A stretch of DNA of 64,000 nucleotides from UBA4427 sp046351135 (GCA_046351135.1 JAXLZA010000001.1:62001-126000), one strand, 5' to 3'. Shown: positions 32,913-42,092, counted from the stretch's first letter. Notes: generated by a model from the sequence alone, not told the origin. Numbers and translations are program-made.

Positions 32913-33344
32913 TTGGGCGCTCGATATCGTGAGATGGAGATCCGGACGGCGACGCCGGAGATGCTGATCGTCAAGCTCTACGAAGGCGCCCTCCGCTTCA
33001 TCCGGACCGCCCGCACCCACCAGGAGGCGGGCCACATCGCGGGCCGCGCGACCGCGATCGCCAAGGCCCTCGCGATCGTCAACGAGCTCCAGCACAGCCT
33101 GAACCTCGAGCGCGGGGGCGAGATCGCCCACAACCTCGACGCCCTCTACTTCTTCGTGACCGATCGGCTGCTCGAGGCGAATCTGCGGGGCACGGTCGCG
33201 CCCCTCGACGTCGCCGCGGGCATCCTCTCGACGCTGAACGAGGCGTGGGTCGAGATCGCGCGGCGCCCCGTCGACGGCGCGGTCTCGGACCCGGTCGGCG
33301 AGGCGGCGAGTCGGGCGCTCGAGAAGTCGCTCTCGGTCGGCTAG
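32913..33344 (+). CDS. fliS: Flagellin chaperone FliS
   Basis: FliS (143 residues) binds the flagellin C-terminus and keeps it export-ready. It shows the family start with YREMEIRTATPEMLIVKLYE and the helical bundle with LNLERGGEIAHNLDALYFF. The C-terminal 20 residues are variable. The start is a TTG at 32913 with GAGGAG seven bases upstream. It follows flagellin and its hairpin, so it may be expressed by read-through. Confidence 0.92.
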   Translation: MGARYREMEIRTATPEMLIVKLYEGALRFIRTARTHQEAGHIAGRATAIAKALAIVNELQHSLNLERGGEIAHNLDALYFFVTDRLLEANLRGTVAPLDVAAGILSTLNEAWVEIARRPVDGAVSDPVGEAASRALEKSLSVG

Positions 33345-33397
33345 GGCCCGCAGCGCGCGCCGATCCACGCCGTCCCGGCGCGCTTCGAAATCCGACC

Positions 33398-33414
33398 TTC
33401 CAGTCTGAAATGCC
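33398..33414 (+). promoter_or_regulatory. Putative activator site, copy 3
   Basis: TTCCAGTCTGAAATGCC is close to the minus-strand copy at 42084 (TTCCAGTTTGCAACGC). It lies about 80 bases upstream of the sigma-54 promoter at 33493, a normal enhancer distance. Confidence 0.45.
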
Positions 33415-33492
33415 CCTCGGCAGGAACGACCGCCCGACGCGGCTCGCGTCGCATCCTGTTCGAGCTGGCGGCGATCGCGGCCTGCACGTCGT

Positions 33493-33508
33493 TGGCACCG
33501 CATTTGCT
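33493..33508 (+). promoter_or_regulatory. Sigma-54 promoter for the pseB operon
   Basis: TGGCAC at 33493-33498 and TTGCT at 33504-33508 have the correct spacing. The predicted start of transcription is near 33519, which is at or past the candidate pseB start codons, raising the chance of a leaderless message. Confidence 0.85.
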
Positions 33509-33514
33509 TTGCCG

Positions 33515-34633
33515 ATGCGCGTGGGATGGACCAAAGCGCGGCCCGCGCACGAGGGCAAACGAAAAGACGGCGGCGACGGCTCCGGCCGATCGCTCAAGAT
33601 CCTCGTCACCGGAGGGACCGGCTCGTTCGGGCAGGCGTTCGTACGCCGCGTGCTCGCCGACCGGGACCAGTGCACCGTCCGGGTGTACAGCCGCGACGAG
33701 CTCAAACAGTACGACATGGCGCAGGCCTTCGGGCACGACCCGCGGCTGCGCTTCTTCATCGGCGACGTGCGCGATCGCGAGCGCCTCGTCCGGGCGATGC
33801 ACGGCATCGATCTCGTCGTCCACGCCGCGGCGCTGAAGCACGTGCCGATCTGCGAGTTCAACCCGGCCGAGGCCGTGAAGACGAACATCCAGGGCTCGCA
33901 GAACGTGATCGACGCCGCCGTCGACGCGGGCGTGCGCCGGACGATCGCGCTCTCGACGGACAAGGCGGTGAACCCGGTCAACCTGTACGGGGCGACCAAG
34001 CTCTGCGCCGAGAAGCTCTTCGTCCACGGCAACGTCTACGCCGGGGCCCGGGACATCCGTTTCTCCTGCGTGCGCTACGGCAACGTGATGGGGAGCCGGG
34101 GGTCGGTGATCCCGCTCTTCAAGAAGCAGGCGGAGACGGGGACGCTCACGATCACCGACCGCCGCATGACGCGCTTCTGGCTCTCCCTCGAGCAGGCGGT
34201 GGACCTCGTCCTGCAGGTCGCGGGGGAGATGCGCGGGGGCGAGATCTTCGTGCCCAAGATCCCGAGCATGCGCGTCGTCGATCTGGCGCGGGCGATGGCC
34301 CCGACGGCCCAGATCGAAGAGGTCGGGCGGCGTCCGGGCGAGAAGCTCCACGAAGTGCTGCTGACCGCCGAGGAGGCGCGCAACACCCAGGACTACGGCG
34401 ATCACTACGTGATCGAGCCGGACCACGGCAGCCGCCGCGACGCGGCCTTCGGCGAGCGCGCGCTGCCCGACGGCTTCGTCTACTCGAGCGACACCAACAC
34501 GGAGTGGCTGACGGTCGAATCGCTGCGCCAGCACGTGGCACTCCTGATGGGCGGCCCCGAGGCCCCGGCGCTCCGGGCCCTCGAGCCCGTCGCGCGCGGG
34601 AGCCGGATGGCCGCGCTGGGCCAGCCGTCGTGA
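33515..34633 (+). CDS. pseB: UDP-GlcNAc 4,6-dehydratase (inverting) PseB
   Basis: PseB starts pseudaminic acid synthesis by dehydrating and inverting UDP-GlcNAc. The nucleotide-binding motif is VTGGTGSFG and the catalytic region reads LSTDKAVNPVNLYGATKL (Thr-Asp-Lys and Tyr-x-x-x-Lys); KIPSMRVVDLA is also typical. The start is uncertain. ATG 33515 lies before the expected transcript start, GTG 33521 would be leaderless, and no later ATG, GTG or TTG occurs before the core. The first 28 residues are basic, Gly-rich and unlike the family. pseC overlaps its stop. The sugar is most likely destined for flagellin. Confidence 0.9.
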   Translation: MRVGWTKARPAHEGKRKDGGDGSGRSLKILVTGGTGSFGQAFVRRVLADRDQCTVRVYSRDELKQYDMAQAFGHDPRLRFFIGDVRDRERLVRAMHGIDLVVHAAALKHVPICEFNPAEAVKTNIQGSQNVIDAAVDAGVRRTIALSTDKAVNPVNLYGATKLCAEKLFVHGNVYAGARDIRFSCVRYGNVMGSRGSVIPLFKKQAETGTLTITDRRMTRFWLSLEQAVDLVLQVAGEMRGGEIFVPKIPSMRVVDLARAMAPTAQIEEVGRRPGEKLHEVLLTAEEARNTQDYGDHYVIEPDHGSRRDAAFGERALPDGFVYSSDTNTEWLTVESLRQHVALLMGGPEAPALRALEPVARGSRMAALGQPS

Positions 34634-35805
34634 TCCCCTACTGCCAGCACCAGATCCGCGACGAGGACCGCGAGGCCGTCACGAAGGTGCTGGGCTCGGA
34701 TCGGCTGACCCAGGGCCCGATGGTCGCGGCCTTCGAGGCGGGCCTGCGCGAGGCCACGGGCGCGGCGCGGGCCGTCGCCGTCTCGAGCGGGACCTCGGCG
34801 CTGCAGATCGCGCTCCAGGCCCTCGGCGTCGGGCCGGGGGACGAGGTGCTCGTTCCGTCGCTGACGTTTCTCGCGACGGCGAATGCGGTGCTGCTGGCCG
34901 GGGCGCGGCCGGTCTTCGTCGACGTCGCGCCCGACACGCTGGCGCTCGATCCCGCCGATCTCGGCTGCCACCTGACCGAGCGGACCCGCGGCGCCATCGT
35001 CGTCCATTATGCGGGCCACGTCGCCGACGTCGAAGGCCTGCGCGAGCGGCTCGGTCCCGATCGCTTCCTGCTCGAGGACGCCTGCCACGCCCTCGGTGCG
35101 GTCGACCATGGCCAGCCCGTCGGCCACCGCAGCGAGGTCGCCTGCTTCTCGTTCCATCCCGCGAAGCACATCACGACGGGGGAGGGCGGCGCGATCGTGA
35201 CTCGCTCCGACGCGCTCGCCGATCGCGCCCTGCGCCTGCGCGAGCACGGGATGGAGCGGATCCCCGGTCGCTTCCAGGGGCTCGGGCTCCCGAGCGCGGC
35301 GCAGGCCGAGCAGTCGGGCGGCTGGGTCTACGAGATGCAGACGCTCTCGGGCAATCACCGGCTGCCCGACTTCGCCTCGGCCCTCGGCCTGTCGCAGCTC
35401 TCGCGCCTCGAGGAGAACCTCGCGGCGCGCCGGCGGATCGCCGAGCGCTACGTCGAGCAGCTCGGGGGCGACGATCGCGTCGCCTGCCTCGCAGAGGCGC
35501 CCGAGACCCGCTCGGCCTGGCATCTCTTCCCGATCCTGCTCGACGTCGATCGGATCGAGGGTGGGCGCGCGGCGGTCTATGCCGCACTCCACGCCGAGGG
35601 CGTCGGCGTCCAGGTCCACTACATCCCGATCCATCTGCAGCCCTACTACCGGGCGCGGCTCGGGACGCGCTTCGGCGACTATCCGCGGACCGAGGAAGCC
35701 TATCTCCGTCTGCTCTCGCTCCCCATGTTTCCGGACCTCACGCAGCAGGCCCAGGATCGGGTCGTCGACGTGCTGCGCGGGACCCTCGACAGGCTCGCGC
35801 GCTGA
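34630..35805 (+). CDS. pseC: Pseudaminic acid aminotransferase PseC
   Basis: PseC is a PLP enzyme of the DegT/DnrJ/EryC1 family that adds an amino group to the PseB product. It begins IPYCQHQIRDEDREAV, has SSGTSALQIALQALGVGPGD, the Asp-containing LLEDACHALGA, and the PLP lysine in SFHPAKHITTGEGGA. It has 391 residues, the normal length. The GTG start overlaps the pseB stop (GTGA) and the next gene overlaps its stop (TGATG), so the operon is tightly coupled. Confidence 0.92.
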   Translation: MIPYCQHQIRDEDREAVTKVLGSDRLTQGPMVAAFEAGLREATGAARAVAVSSGTSALQIALQALGVGPGDEVLVPSLTFLATANAVLLAGARPVFVDVAPDTLALDPADLGCHLTERTRGAIVVHYAGHVADVEGLRERLGPDRFLLEDACHALGAVDHGQPVGHRSEVACFSFHPAKHITTGEGGAIVTRSDALADRALRLREHGMERIPGRFQGLGLPSAAQAEQSGGWVYEMQTLSGNHRLPDFASALGLSQLSRLEENLAARRRIAERYVEQLGGDDRVACLAEAPETRSAWHLFPILLDVDRIEGGRAAVYAALHAEGVGVQVHYIPIHLQPYYRARLGTRFGDYPRTEEAYLRLLSLPMFPDLTQQAQDRVVDVLRGTLDRLAR

Positions 35806-38123
35806 TGTCGCCGATGCGCCTGTTCACCGCCTTCCACGGCAACCTCGACTTCTCGGCGCTCCCCGACGCGGACCGGCCGGTGGTGATCGCGCGCTGCTAC
35901 TGGCCGATCCTGCGGATTCCCGAGGAGCTGGGGATCCCGATCGGCTTCGAGCTCTCGGCGCGCACCCTGCGGACCCTCGTCGCCGAGGATCCCGAGTGGG
36001 TGAAGCGGTTCGTGGGCCTCGCGGAGCGCGGGCTCGTCGAGCCGATCGCGAGCGGCTGGGCACAGATCGTCGCCCCGCTCGCTCCGGTCGAGGTCAATCG
36101 CGCGAACCTGCGCCTCGGCCGTCGGGCCTACGAGCAGATTCTCGGCTTCGCCCCCGAGACCTGGTACGTGAACGAGCAGACCTTCGCCGACGGGCTGGTC
36201 CCGCTCTACGCCGAGATCGGGGCGCGGCAGGTCGTGATGGAGTGGAACAATCCGGCGAGCCGGCGGCCCGAGCTGCGGCCCCTGCGCTGTCGCCCGGCGC
36301 GCTTCGCGGATCCGGAGGGCGAGGGGCCGGGGCTTCTCTGGAACGACTCGATCGTGTTCCAGAAGGTCCAGCGGGTCGTCCACGGCGAGGTGCCGTTCGA
36401 GGATCTCGAGGCGCTGCTCGATCGGCTCGAGGCGATGCCCGGAGCGGAGTCGCTCTGCCTCTACGGTGGCGACGTCGAGATCTTCGACTATCGCCCTTCG
36501 CGGAGCCTGCCCGCCGGCGCGGGCGCCGCGGCCCACCGCGAGTCCGAGCGGCTGGTCGGCCTCTTCCGCCGCCTCGCCGAGGATCCGCGCTTCCTCTTCA
36601 CCCTGCCGCGCCGGATCATCGATCCCGCGCTCGCGCTGCCCGAGGTCGGGCTCGGCTCCGCCGCGGACCCGATCCCCTGCAAGAAGCAGCCGCGCTACAA
36701 CCCGACCCGCTGGGCGGTCTCCGGGCGCGACGGCTTCGGCATGAATACCCGCTGTCACGAGCTGGTCCGCACCGAGCTCGCGGCGACGCGCCTCGCTCCC
36801 GGCAGCGCCGGCGAGAACCGCCCCGAAGACGTCGTCGACCTCTGGCGCAGCGACTTCCGCACCCGCGCCACCGAGGAGAAGATCGTCGAGTTCGAGACCC
36901 GCATCGGCCTCGCCCTCGAGCGCGGTCGCGCGCGGATCGCCCGCTGCACGCCGGCCCGGGGCGAGAGCGAGGACCTCGTCGTCGTGAACCCCGACGCGGC
37001 GGCCTGGTCGCGGATGCCGATCGAGATCCCCCTGCGCCTGCCCGCCGGGCGCTTCGAGGCCCTCGAGGTCCGAACCCGCCGCGGCCCCGAGCTGCTGCCC
37101 TCCCAGTTCCAGGTCGACGTCGAGGGGCTCCACCGCGACGGCAGCCTGCGCGAGGTGACCCTCGTGCTCGAGCCGGAGCTGCCGCCGCAGTCGGTGCTCG
37201 GGCTCGAGCTGGTGGCGGCGCCGCGCGTCCGGGCGACGGAGCCCGCGCCGGCGCCGGCCCAGAGGATCACGACCGATCGGGTCGCGGCGAGCTTCCTCGC
37301 CCATCGCGGCGCGGCGATCGAGGCGCTCGCGTTTCCCTCCGTCTCGTCGCGGCCGCTGCTCGGGACCATCCCCCACGGCAGCTTCGACGCGATCGAGTAC
37401 ACGCCCGACTTCTACTCGGGCCACGTGCTCGCGGTGCTCGAGGACGGCAGCAAGCGCACCGATCTGCGGCCGACCCGGCTCGCGCTGCGGGAGGAGGCCT
37501 CGGGCGCGGTGCGCACGACCTTCGTGGCGACCTTCGAGTCGGACCTCGGGGTCTGGCAGAAGACCTATCGCCTCTACCGCAACCGCCCCCGCCTCGACGT
37601 CGTCCACGATCTCGCCTACCACGACGCCCGCATCGCGAGCCTGCGGCTCGGGATGCTCACGCTCCTGCCCGAGGCCTGGGACGCGGAGACCCTCCGCTAC
37701 GGCGCGGTCCACGGCGGGGCCCGGATCGAGTGGCGGCGGCTCGGGCGGGACGTCGTGCTCGGCCAGTCGAAGGCCGTCTCCTCGACCGTCTCGGCGACCT
37801 CGTGCCTCGGGGCGACGGAGGGCTGGATCGCCCTCGAGGACGCGCGCCACGGCGTGATCGTCCAGGGCGATCGCGGTCAGGCGGCGGTGGCGCCGATGCT
37901 CGACTTCGAGACCGTCGACGATCGCTTCTTCTGCCGGCTCTCCCACAGCGCCGCCGAGATCGACGAGACGCGGGCGATCTTCCTGCGCGGACGCCGGCGC
38001 TTCGGATTCTCGATCGAGGGGTATGCGGTGGAGGACGTGGGCGTGTTCGAGCGCGCCCGGCGTCGGCACCAGGGGCTCCTCTATCGCACGGAGGCAGGCG
38101 TTGGAATCTCGACCGGTCTTTGA
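35805..38123 (+). CDS. GH57-like glycoside hydrolase in the pse operon
   Basis: This is a 772-residue protein of probable (beta/alpha)7 type. Residues 1-300 look like glycoside hydrolase family 57: FHGNLDFS near the start, TWYVNEQTF with a candidate nucleophile Glu124, and YGGDVEIFDYRPSR with a candidate acid Asp223. The second half (about 400-740) is beta-rich and resembles the C-terminal domains of alpha-mannosidases and related enzymes. No signal peptide is seen, so it should act in the cytoplasm. It is coupled to pseC at the front, and maf starts inside its end. A role in trimming, transferring or remodelling the flagellin glycan or a precursor is inferred only from context. Substrate unknown. 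Confidence 0.7.
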   Translation: MSPMRLFTAFHGNLDFSALPDADRPVVIARCYWPILRIPEELGIPIGFELSARTLRTLVAEDPEWVKRFVGLAERGLVEPIASGWAQIVAPLAPVEVNRANLRLGRRAYEQILGFAPETWYVNEQTFADGLVPLYAEIGARQVVMEWNNPASRRPELRPLRCRPARFADPEGEGPGLLWNDSIVFQKVQRVVHGEVPFEDLEALLDRLEAMPGAESLCLYGGDVEIFDYRPSRSLPAGAGAAAHRESERLVGLFRRLAEDPRFLFTLPRRIIDPALALPEVGLGSAADPIPCKKQPRYNPTRWAVSGRDGFGMNTRCHELVRTELAATRLAPGSAGENRPEDVVDLWRSDFRTRATEEKIVEFETRIGLALERGRARIARCTPARGESEDLVVVNPDAAAWSRMPIEIPLRLPAGRFEALEVRTRRGPELLPSQFQVDVEGLHRDGSLREVTLVLEPELPPQSVLGLELVAAPRVRATEPAPAPAQRITTDRVAASFLAHRGAAIEALAFPSVSSRPLLGTIPHGSFDAIEYTPDFYSGHVLAVLEDGSKRTDLRPTRLALREEASGAVRTTFVATFESDLGVWQKTYRLYRNRPRLDVVHDLAYHDARIASLRLGMLTLLPEAWDAETLRYGAVHGGARIEWRRLGRDVVLGQSKAVSSTVSATSCLGATEGWIALEDARHGVIVQGDRGQAAVAPMLDFETVDDRFFCRLSHSAAEIDETRAIFLRGRRRFGFSIEGYAVEDVGVFERARRRHQGLLYRTEAGVGISTGL

Positions 38124-40101
38124 GCAGAACCTGGCCGCCCTGCGCAAGCGCAATCCCTGGCTCGCGGAGAAGCTCGAGGGGCCGTGCGGGGACGGCGTCG
38201 AGCTCGTGGCGGGACCGCGCGGGGATCTCGTCCTGCGCGAGCGCGGTGTGCTGCTGGGCTCCGCCTACGATCCGCGCCGGGACGGACAGCGACTGGCCCA
38301 GGAGATGGCCGACCTGCCGGCGGACATCCTGGTCGCGGTCGGGCTCGGCCTCGGGGAGCAGATCGAGGCCTACTGCCAGCGCAAGCCGGCGACGGTCATC
38401 GTGTACGAGCCCTCGCTCGCGCGGCTCAAGGCGGCGCTCTCGCGGCTGCCCCTCGCCCGGCTGATCGCGACCCATCGCGATCTCCACTTCGTCGGCGACC
38501 TCGATCAGCTGACGGCGGTCCTGAACGGCCGCTACGTCCCGGGGCTCTGCATCCGCGTCTTCCCGCATCCCGCGGTCCTGCGGCTCGATCCGGCGGAGGT
38601 CGCGGCGGCGGTCGAGCGCACGAAGCGGGTCAAGGAGGCGGCCGACACGCGCATCGGGACCTCGGTCTCCCAGCTGATGCCGTGGGCCTGGATGACGGCG
38701 GGGAACGGGCGCCGGATCGCCGAGTCCGCGGACTTCGGCCGCATGTCGGGGGTCTTCGCGGGCAAGCCGGCGGTGATCGCGGCGGCGGGGCCCTCCCTCG
38801 ACAAGCAGCTGCCGCTCCTGCGCGCCTGCCGGGACCGGGTGATCGTGATCGCGATCGGCCAGACGCTGAAGGCGCTGCGCAGCGCGGGGATCGAGCCCGA
38901 TCTCGTCCACGTGCTCGAGAGCAAGGACGTCTCCCAGCAGATCACGGGCGCGGGCGACCCGCGCGACGTCTGCCTCGCCCTCACGCCCGACGCCCACCCG
39001 GCGCTCTACGACCTGCCGGTCCGCGCGCTGTTCACGGCGACGACCGGTGCGAGCCCGATGGGCACCTGGATCGCGAAGGCGACCGGCGAGACGCGCTTCA
39101 CGATGGGCGGCGGGACGGTGGCCCAGGGCGCGGTCGGTCTCGCGGTGCTGATGGGGTGCAATCCGATCCTGCTGATCGGCCAGGATCTCGCCTTCACCGA
39201 GGGCCGGATCTACGCCGCGGACTCGGCCTACGGATTCATGGGGGTCGAGCTGGCGGAGGACGGGACCTGCTCGTTCACCGAGATGGAGCGCAAGGCGACG
39301 CTCCTGAAGGGCGAGCAGCGGCGCACCTCCGGCGACAAGGTCAGCAAGGGGCAGGTGGTCTGGGTCGACGGTTGGAACGAAGGCGAGCGGGTCCCCACCT
39401 GGCGCGCCTACGCCTCCTTCATCGAGCATTATCGGGAGATCGGCGTCGGCCTCGCGCGCCACGGCATCCGCCTCGTGAACTGCACCGAGGGCGGCGCCCG
39501 CATCCCGATGATCGAGCACCACCCCTTCGCCGCGATGCTCGAGGAGGCGGCCACCGAGGCCGTCGACGCGCGCGCCGCGCTACTCGCGTCCTTCGACGAG
39601 CGGCCGCGGCGGACCCTCGAGGACTACCGCAGCGCGATCCGGATCGCCCGCCGACGCCTCGACGAGCTCGACGAGGAAGTCTCGAAGGCGCGCCGCTTCG
39701 AGAAGCGCACCGTCGAGCGGCTCGGGCGCGCCCTCAACGATCAGCAGCGGCTCGAGATCCTGCGCGGCATCGCGCGCTGCGAGAAGAAGATCCGGGGGCA
39801 TCTCGAGCGCGCGACCTGGCTCGACGCCCTGGTCCAGCCCGAGATCTTCGCGGCCCTGGCCGAGCAGCGCCGCACGGAGCACCGCGAGGCGTCGATCGTG
39901 GACCTCGTGGCCGCGGCGGGCTTCCTGATCCAGGCGGCCGCCAATGGGGTCGAGCGCGCGCGCTCCTGGTTCGATCGCTTCGAGGCGTCCTTCGACGAGC
40001 CGGCGTCCATGCACGTCGCGCCGGAGCCCGCTTCCGTGTCCGCCTCCGCGCTCGCGGATTCAGGCGAGCGACGGTCGGCCGGTCTGGCCGCCCACGCCTG
40101 A
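38101..40101 (+). CDS. maf: Motility-associated factor (Maf) glycosyltransferase
   Basis: Maf proteins attach nonulosonic acids to flagellin in the cytoplasm. The 666-residue product has the DUF115 core: IAAAGPSLDKQLPLL, DLVHVLESKDVS, GGGTVAQGAVGLAVLMGCNP and LIGQDLAFTEGRIYA. The C-terminal third is helical with long charged stretches. The start is TTG 38101, with GGAGG six bases ahead and 23 bases of overlap with the GH57-like gene. Its 3-prime end overlaps the end of pseG on the other strand by 42 bases. Only one Maf is seen, matching the single flagellin. Confidence 0.9.
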   Translation: MESRPVFEQNLAALRKRNPWLAEKLEGPCGDGVELVAGPRGDLVLRERGVLLGSAYDPRRDGQRLAQEMADLPADILVAVGLGLGEQIEAYCQRKPATVIVYEPSLARLKAALSRLPLARLIATHRDLHFVGDLDQLTAVLNGRYVPGLCIRVFPHPAVLRLDPAEVAAAVERTKRVKEAADTRIGTSVSQLMPWAWMTAGNGRRIAESADFGRMSGVFAGKPAVIAAAGPSLDKQLPLLRACRDRVIVIAIGQTLKALRSAGIEPDLVHVLESKDVSQQITGAGDPRDVCLALTPDAHPALYDLPVRALFTATTGASPMGTWIAKATGETRFTMGGGTVAQGAVGLAVLMGCNPILLIGQDLAFTEGRIYAADSAYGFMGVELAEDGTCSFTEMERKATLLKGEQRRTSGDKVSKGQVVWVDGWNEGERVPTWRAYASFIEHYREIGVGLARHGIRLVNCTEGGARIPMIEHHPFAAMLEEAATEAVDARAALLASFDERPRRTLEDYRSAIRIARRRLDELDEEVSKARRFEKRTVERLGRALNDQQRLEILRGIARCEKKIRGHLERATWLDALVQPEIFAALAEQRRTEHREASIVDLVAAAGFLIQAAANGVERARSWFDRFEASFDEPASMHVAPEPASVSASALADSGERRSAGLAAHA

Positions 40102-41166
40102 GGCCGAGCGCGAGAACGCGACCTCCCGGGCGATCACCGCGAGGCGGTCGAGGATGCGCTCGCAGCCCCGGCCGCCGTCGATCGCGGCGAAGGCCCTCTC
40201 GGCGCTCGTGCGCTGCCAGGTCGCGTCGGCCAGCGCCTGCGCGAATCGCTCGCGGACGAAGCCCGGATCGAGCGCCGCGGCGCGTCCCAGGAATCGACCG
40301 ATCCCCCGCTCCTCGAGGCGGATCGCCCAGGCGACGTCGTGATCGTGATGGGTCACGGAGAGATGCGGCGTCCCGTGCCACGCGAGCTCGCAGAGGCTCG
40401 TCCCGAAGCCCATCACCGCGATGCGCGCCTCGGCCATGCGCCGCGCCATCGCCGCCGGCTCGAGGGCACGTTCGACCTGCCAGCCCGCGGCCTCGAGCGC
40501 CTCCGCGATCCGTCGTCCGGGATCGGCGAAGGCCGGGCCCAGGACGACGCGTCGGATCGCGATCGGCCGCGCGAGGCGGACCTCATCGAGGACCGAAGCC
40601 AGCAGCGGCGCGATGCGCGGGGTCACGGCGTGGGGATCGGCGCCGCCGATCGAGACGAGCAGGGCGTCCCGGTCGGCCTGCGGAAGCCTCGGCGTGTCGA
40701 GGTGGGCCGCCGCGAGGATCGCATAACGGGGGCCACGCAGCGCGAGCGCCGCCGGATCGTCCTCCGGGAGCTCGTCCGTCCCGTCGTCGTCGGCCTCCGG
40801 GAGGTGGTGGAGGGCGGGCTGGATCGTGAGGCGGGCGCGGCCGATCGCCCGGGCGTCGTCGAGGACGACGGTGCGCGTGCGATCGCGGCGGCAGGCCGCG
40901 AGCCAGCGGGACTTCGAGAAGGGATGGTCGAAGACCGTGAGCGGAGCCGAGTCGCGGGCGCGCCAGGCGGACCAGGGCAGGATCGGGGATCCGGGACAGC
41001 TCGCCTGCCAGCGCTCGAGGGCGACGCGGTCGCCGGCGAGGAAGGTCCGCACGCGGCTCCCGCGGCGCGCGGCGGCGGCGGCGAGGGTCCCGCTGCGCAT
41101 CACGTGGCCCATGCCGTAGCGCGCCCCGCCGGCGACGACGAAGTCGAGATCGGGGCGCGACCTCAA
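40060..41166 (-). CDS. pseG: PseG-like UDP-sugar hydrolase
   Basis: PseG removes UDP from the pseudaminic acid precursor. The N-terminus has RYGMGHVMRSGTLA, with the His that is catalytic in PseG, and the C-terminal half has the GT-B-like SIGGADPHAV and VMGFGTSLCELAWHGTPH. It has 368 residues, longer than Campylobacter PseG (about 275); the extra part may be the insert with DDDGTDELPEDD. The start is a TTG overlapping the pseI stop, without a good ribosome site, so it depends on coupling. It converges on and overlaps maf. Confidence 0.83.
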   Translation of the reverse strand: MRSRPDLDFVVAGGARYGMGHVMRSGTLAAAAARRGSRVRTFLAGDRVALERWQASCPGSPILPWSAWRARDSAPLTVFDHPFSKSRWLAACRRDRTRTVVLDDARAIGRARLTIQPALHHLPEADDDGTDELPEDDPAALALRGPRYAILAAAHLDTPRLPQADRDALLVSIGGADPHAVTPRIAPLLASVLDEVRLARPIAIRRVVLGPAFADPGRRIAEALEAAGWQVERALEPAAMARRMAEARIAVMGFGTSLCELAWHGTPHLSVTHHDHDVAWAIRLEERGIGRFLGRAAALDPGFVRERFAQALADATWQRTSAERAFAAIDGGRGCERILDRLAVIAREVAFSRSASGVGGQTGRPSLA

Positions 41167-42092
41167 GGGGCGGGGGACCAGACGCCGCGCAGGGGGCGCA
41201 GCGGGCGCAGGCCGTCGCTCGGATCGGCGCGCCACTCCCGCTCGGTCTGCTCGATCGCGGTCGGGGCCTTGCGCCCGTCGCCGTCGGCCTCGAAGCCGGC
41301 GCGGATCTCGGCGATCGCGTCGGCGATGGCCTCCGGGAGCCAGCAGTGGCCCGTCTTGAACTCGTCGCCCTGGCCGTCGAGATCGAGATGGAACTCGACC
41401 ATCGTCGTCGGATGGGCGTGGACGGCGCGGTGGAGCACCGCCTTCGAGACGGTGTGATCCGACCAGCCGGCCCGCAGGCGCAGGCGCGAGCCCGGGCGCG
41501 CGAGGGCGGCGAGGCGATCGATCGCCGCGAGGTTCGCCTCGCGCACCGGCGCGGGGTAGCCGGAGACGCAGTGGAGCAGGGTGAGGTCGCGCCCGCCCGC
41601 CTGCTCGAAGGTCGCGATCGCGTGGGCGACCTCGGCCTCCGTCGCCATGCCCGTCGAGAGCACGAGCGGAAGCCCCGTCCGCGCGCACGCGACGATCAGG
41701 TCGTCCCAGAGCAGCTCGTAGGAGGCGACCTTCAGGAAGTCGACGAAGGGGGCGAGGGCGGTCACGGCGTCGAGGTAGAAGGGCGTGCAGGAGAACGCGA
41801 TCCCGCGCTCGCGGCAGCGGCGGGCGATGGCGGGGAGGAAGCTCTCGGGGAGCTCCCAGGCGCGTCGGGCGCGGTGCATCTCGCTCTGGCGCAGGATCTC
41901 CGGGGCGAACAGCTCGTCGATGCGGAAGAGCTGGAACTTGACGCCGTCGCAGCCGATCGCCGCCGCACGATCGACGAACTCCAGCGCGCGACCGAGGTTC
42001 CGGTGGTGGTTGCTCGAGACCTCGGCGATGAAGCGCACGGGCTCGGCGCCGGGAGCGGCGCTCGTCGTTCGATCTGAAGGCCTGCGTTGCAA
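41163..42092 (-). CDS. pseI: Pseudaminic acid synthase-like protein (PseI/NeuB) lacking the SAF domain
   Basis: PseI/NeuB enzymes join phosphoenolpyruvate to a hexosamine to form a nonulosonic acid. The TIM barrel is clear: FIAEVSSNHHRNLGRALE, IGCDGVKFQLF, FLKVASYEL, LVLSTGMATEAEV and LLHCVSGYPAP. The barrel ends at about residue 290 and the protein stops soon after a short basic tail. The C-terminal antifreeze-like (SAF) domain, which normally covers the active site of the partner subunit, is absent. At 309 residues it is about 40 short. The TTG at 42092 has GGAGG upstream; a GTG at 42038 lacks one. A sigma-54 promoter lies 55 bases ahead. Confidence 0.85.
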   Translation of the reverse strand: MQRRPSDRTTSAAPGAEPVRFIAEVSSNHHRNLGRALEFVDRAAAIGCDGVKFQLFRIDELFAPEILRQSEMHRARRAWELPESFLPAIARRCRERGIAFSCTPFYLDAVTALAPFVDFLKVASYELLWDDLIVACARTGLPLVLSTGMATEAEVAHAIATFEQAGGRDLTLLHCVSGYPAPVREANLAAIDRLAALARPGSRLRLRAGWSDHTVSKAVLHRAVHAHPTTMVEFHLDLDGQGDEFKTGHCWLPEAIADAIAEIRAGFEADGDGRKAPTAIEQTEREWRADPSDGLRPLRPLRGVWSPAP

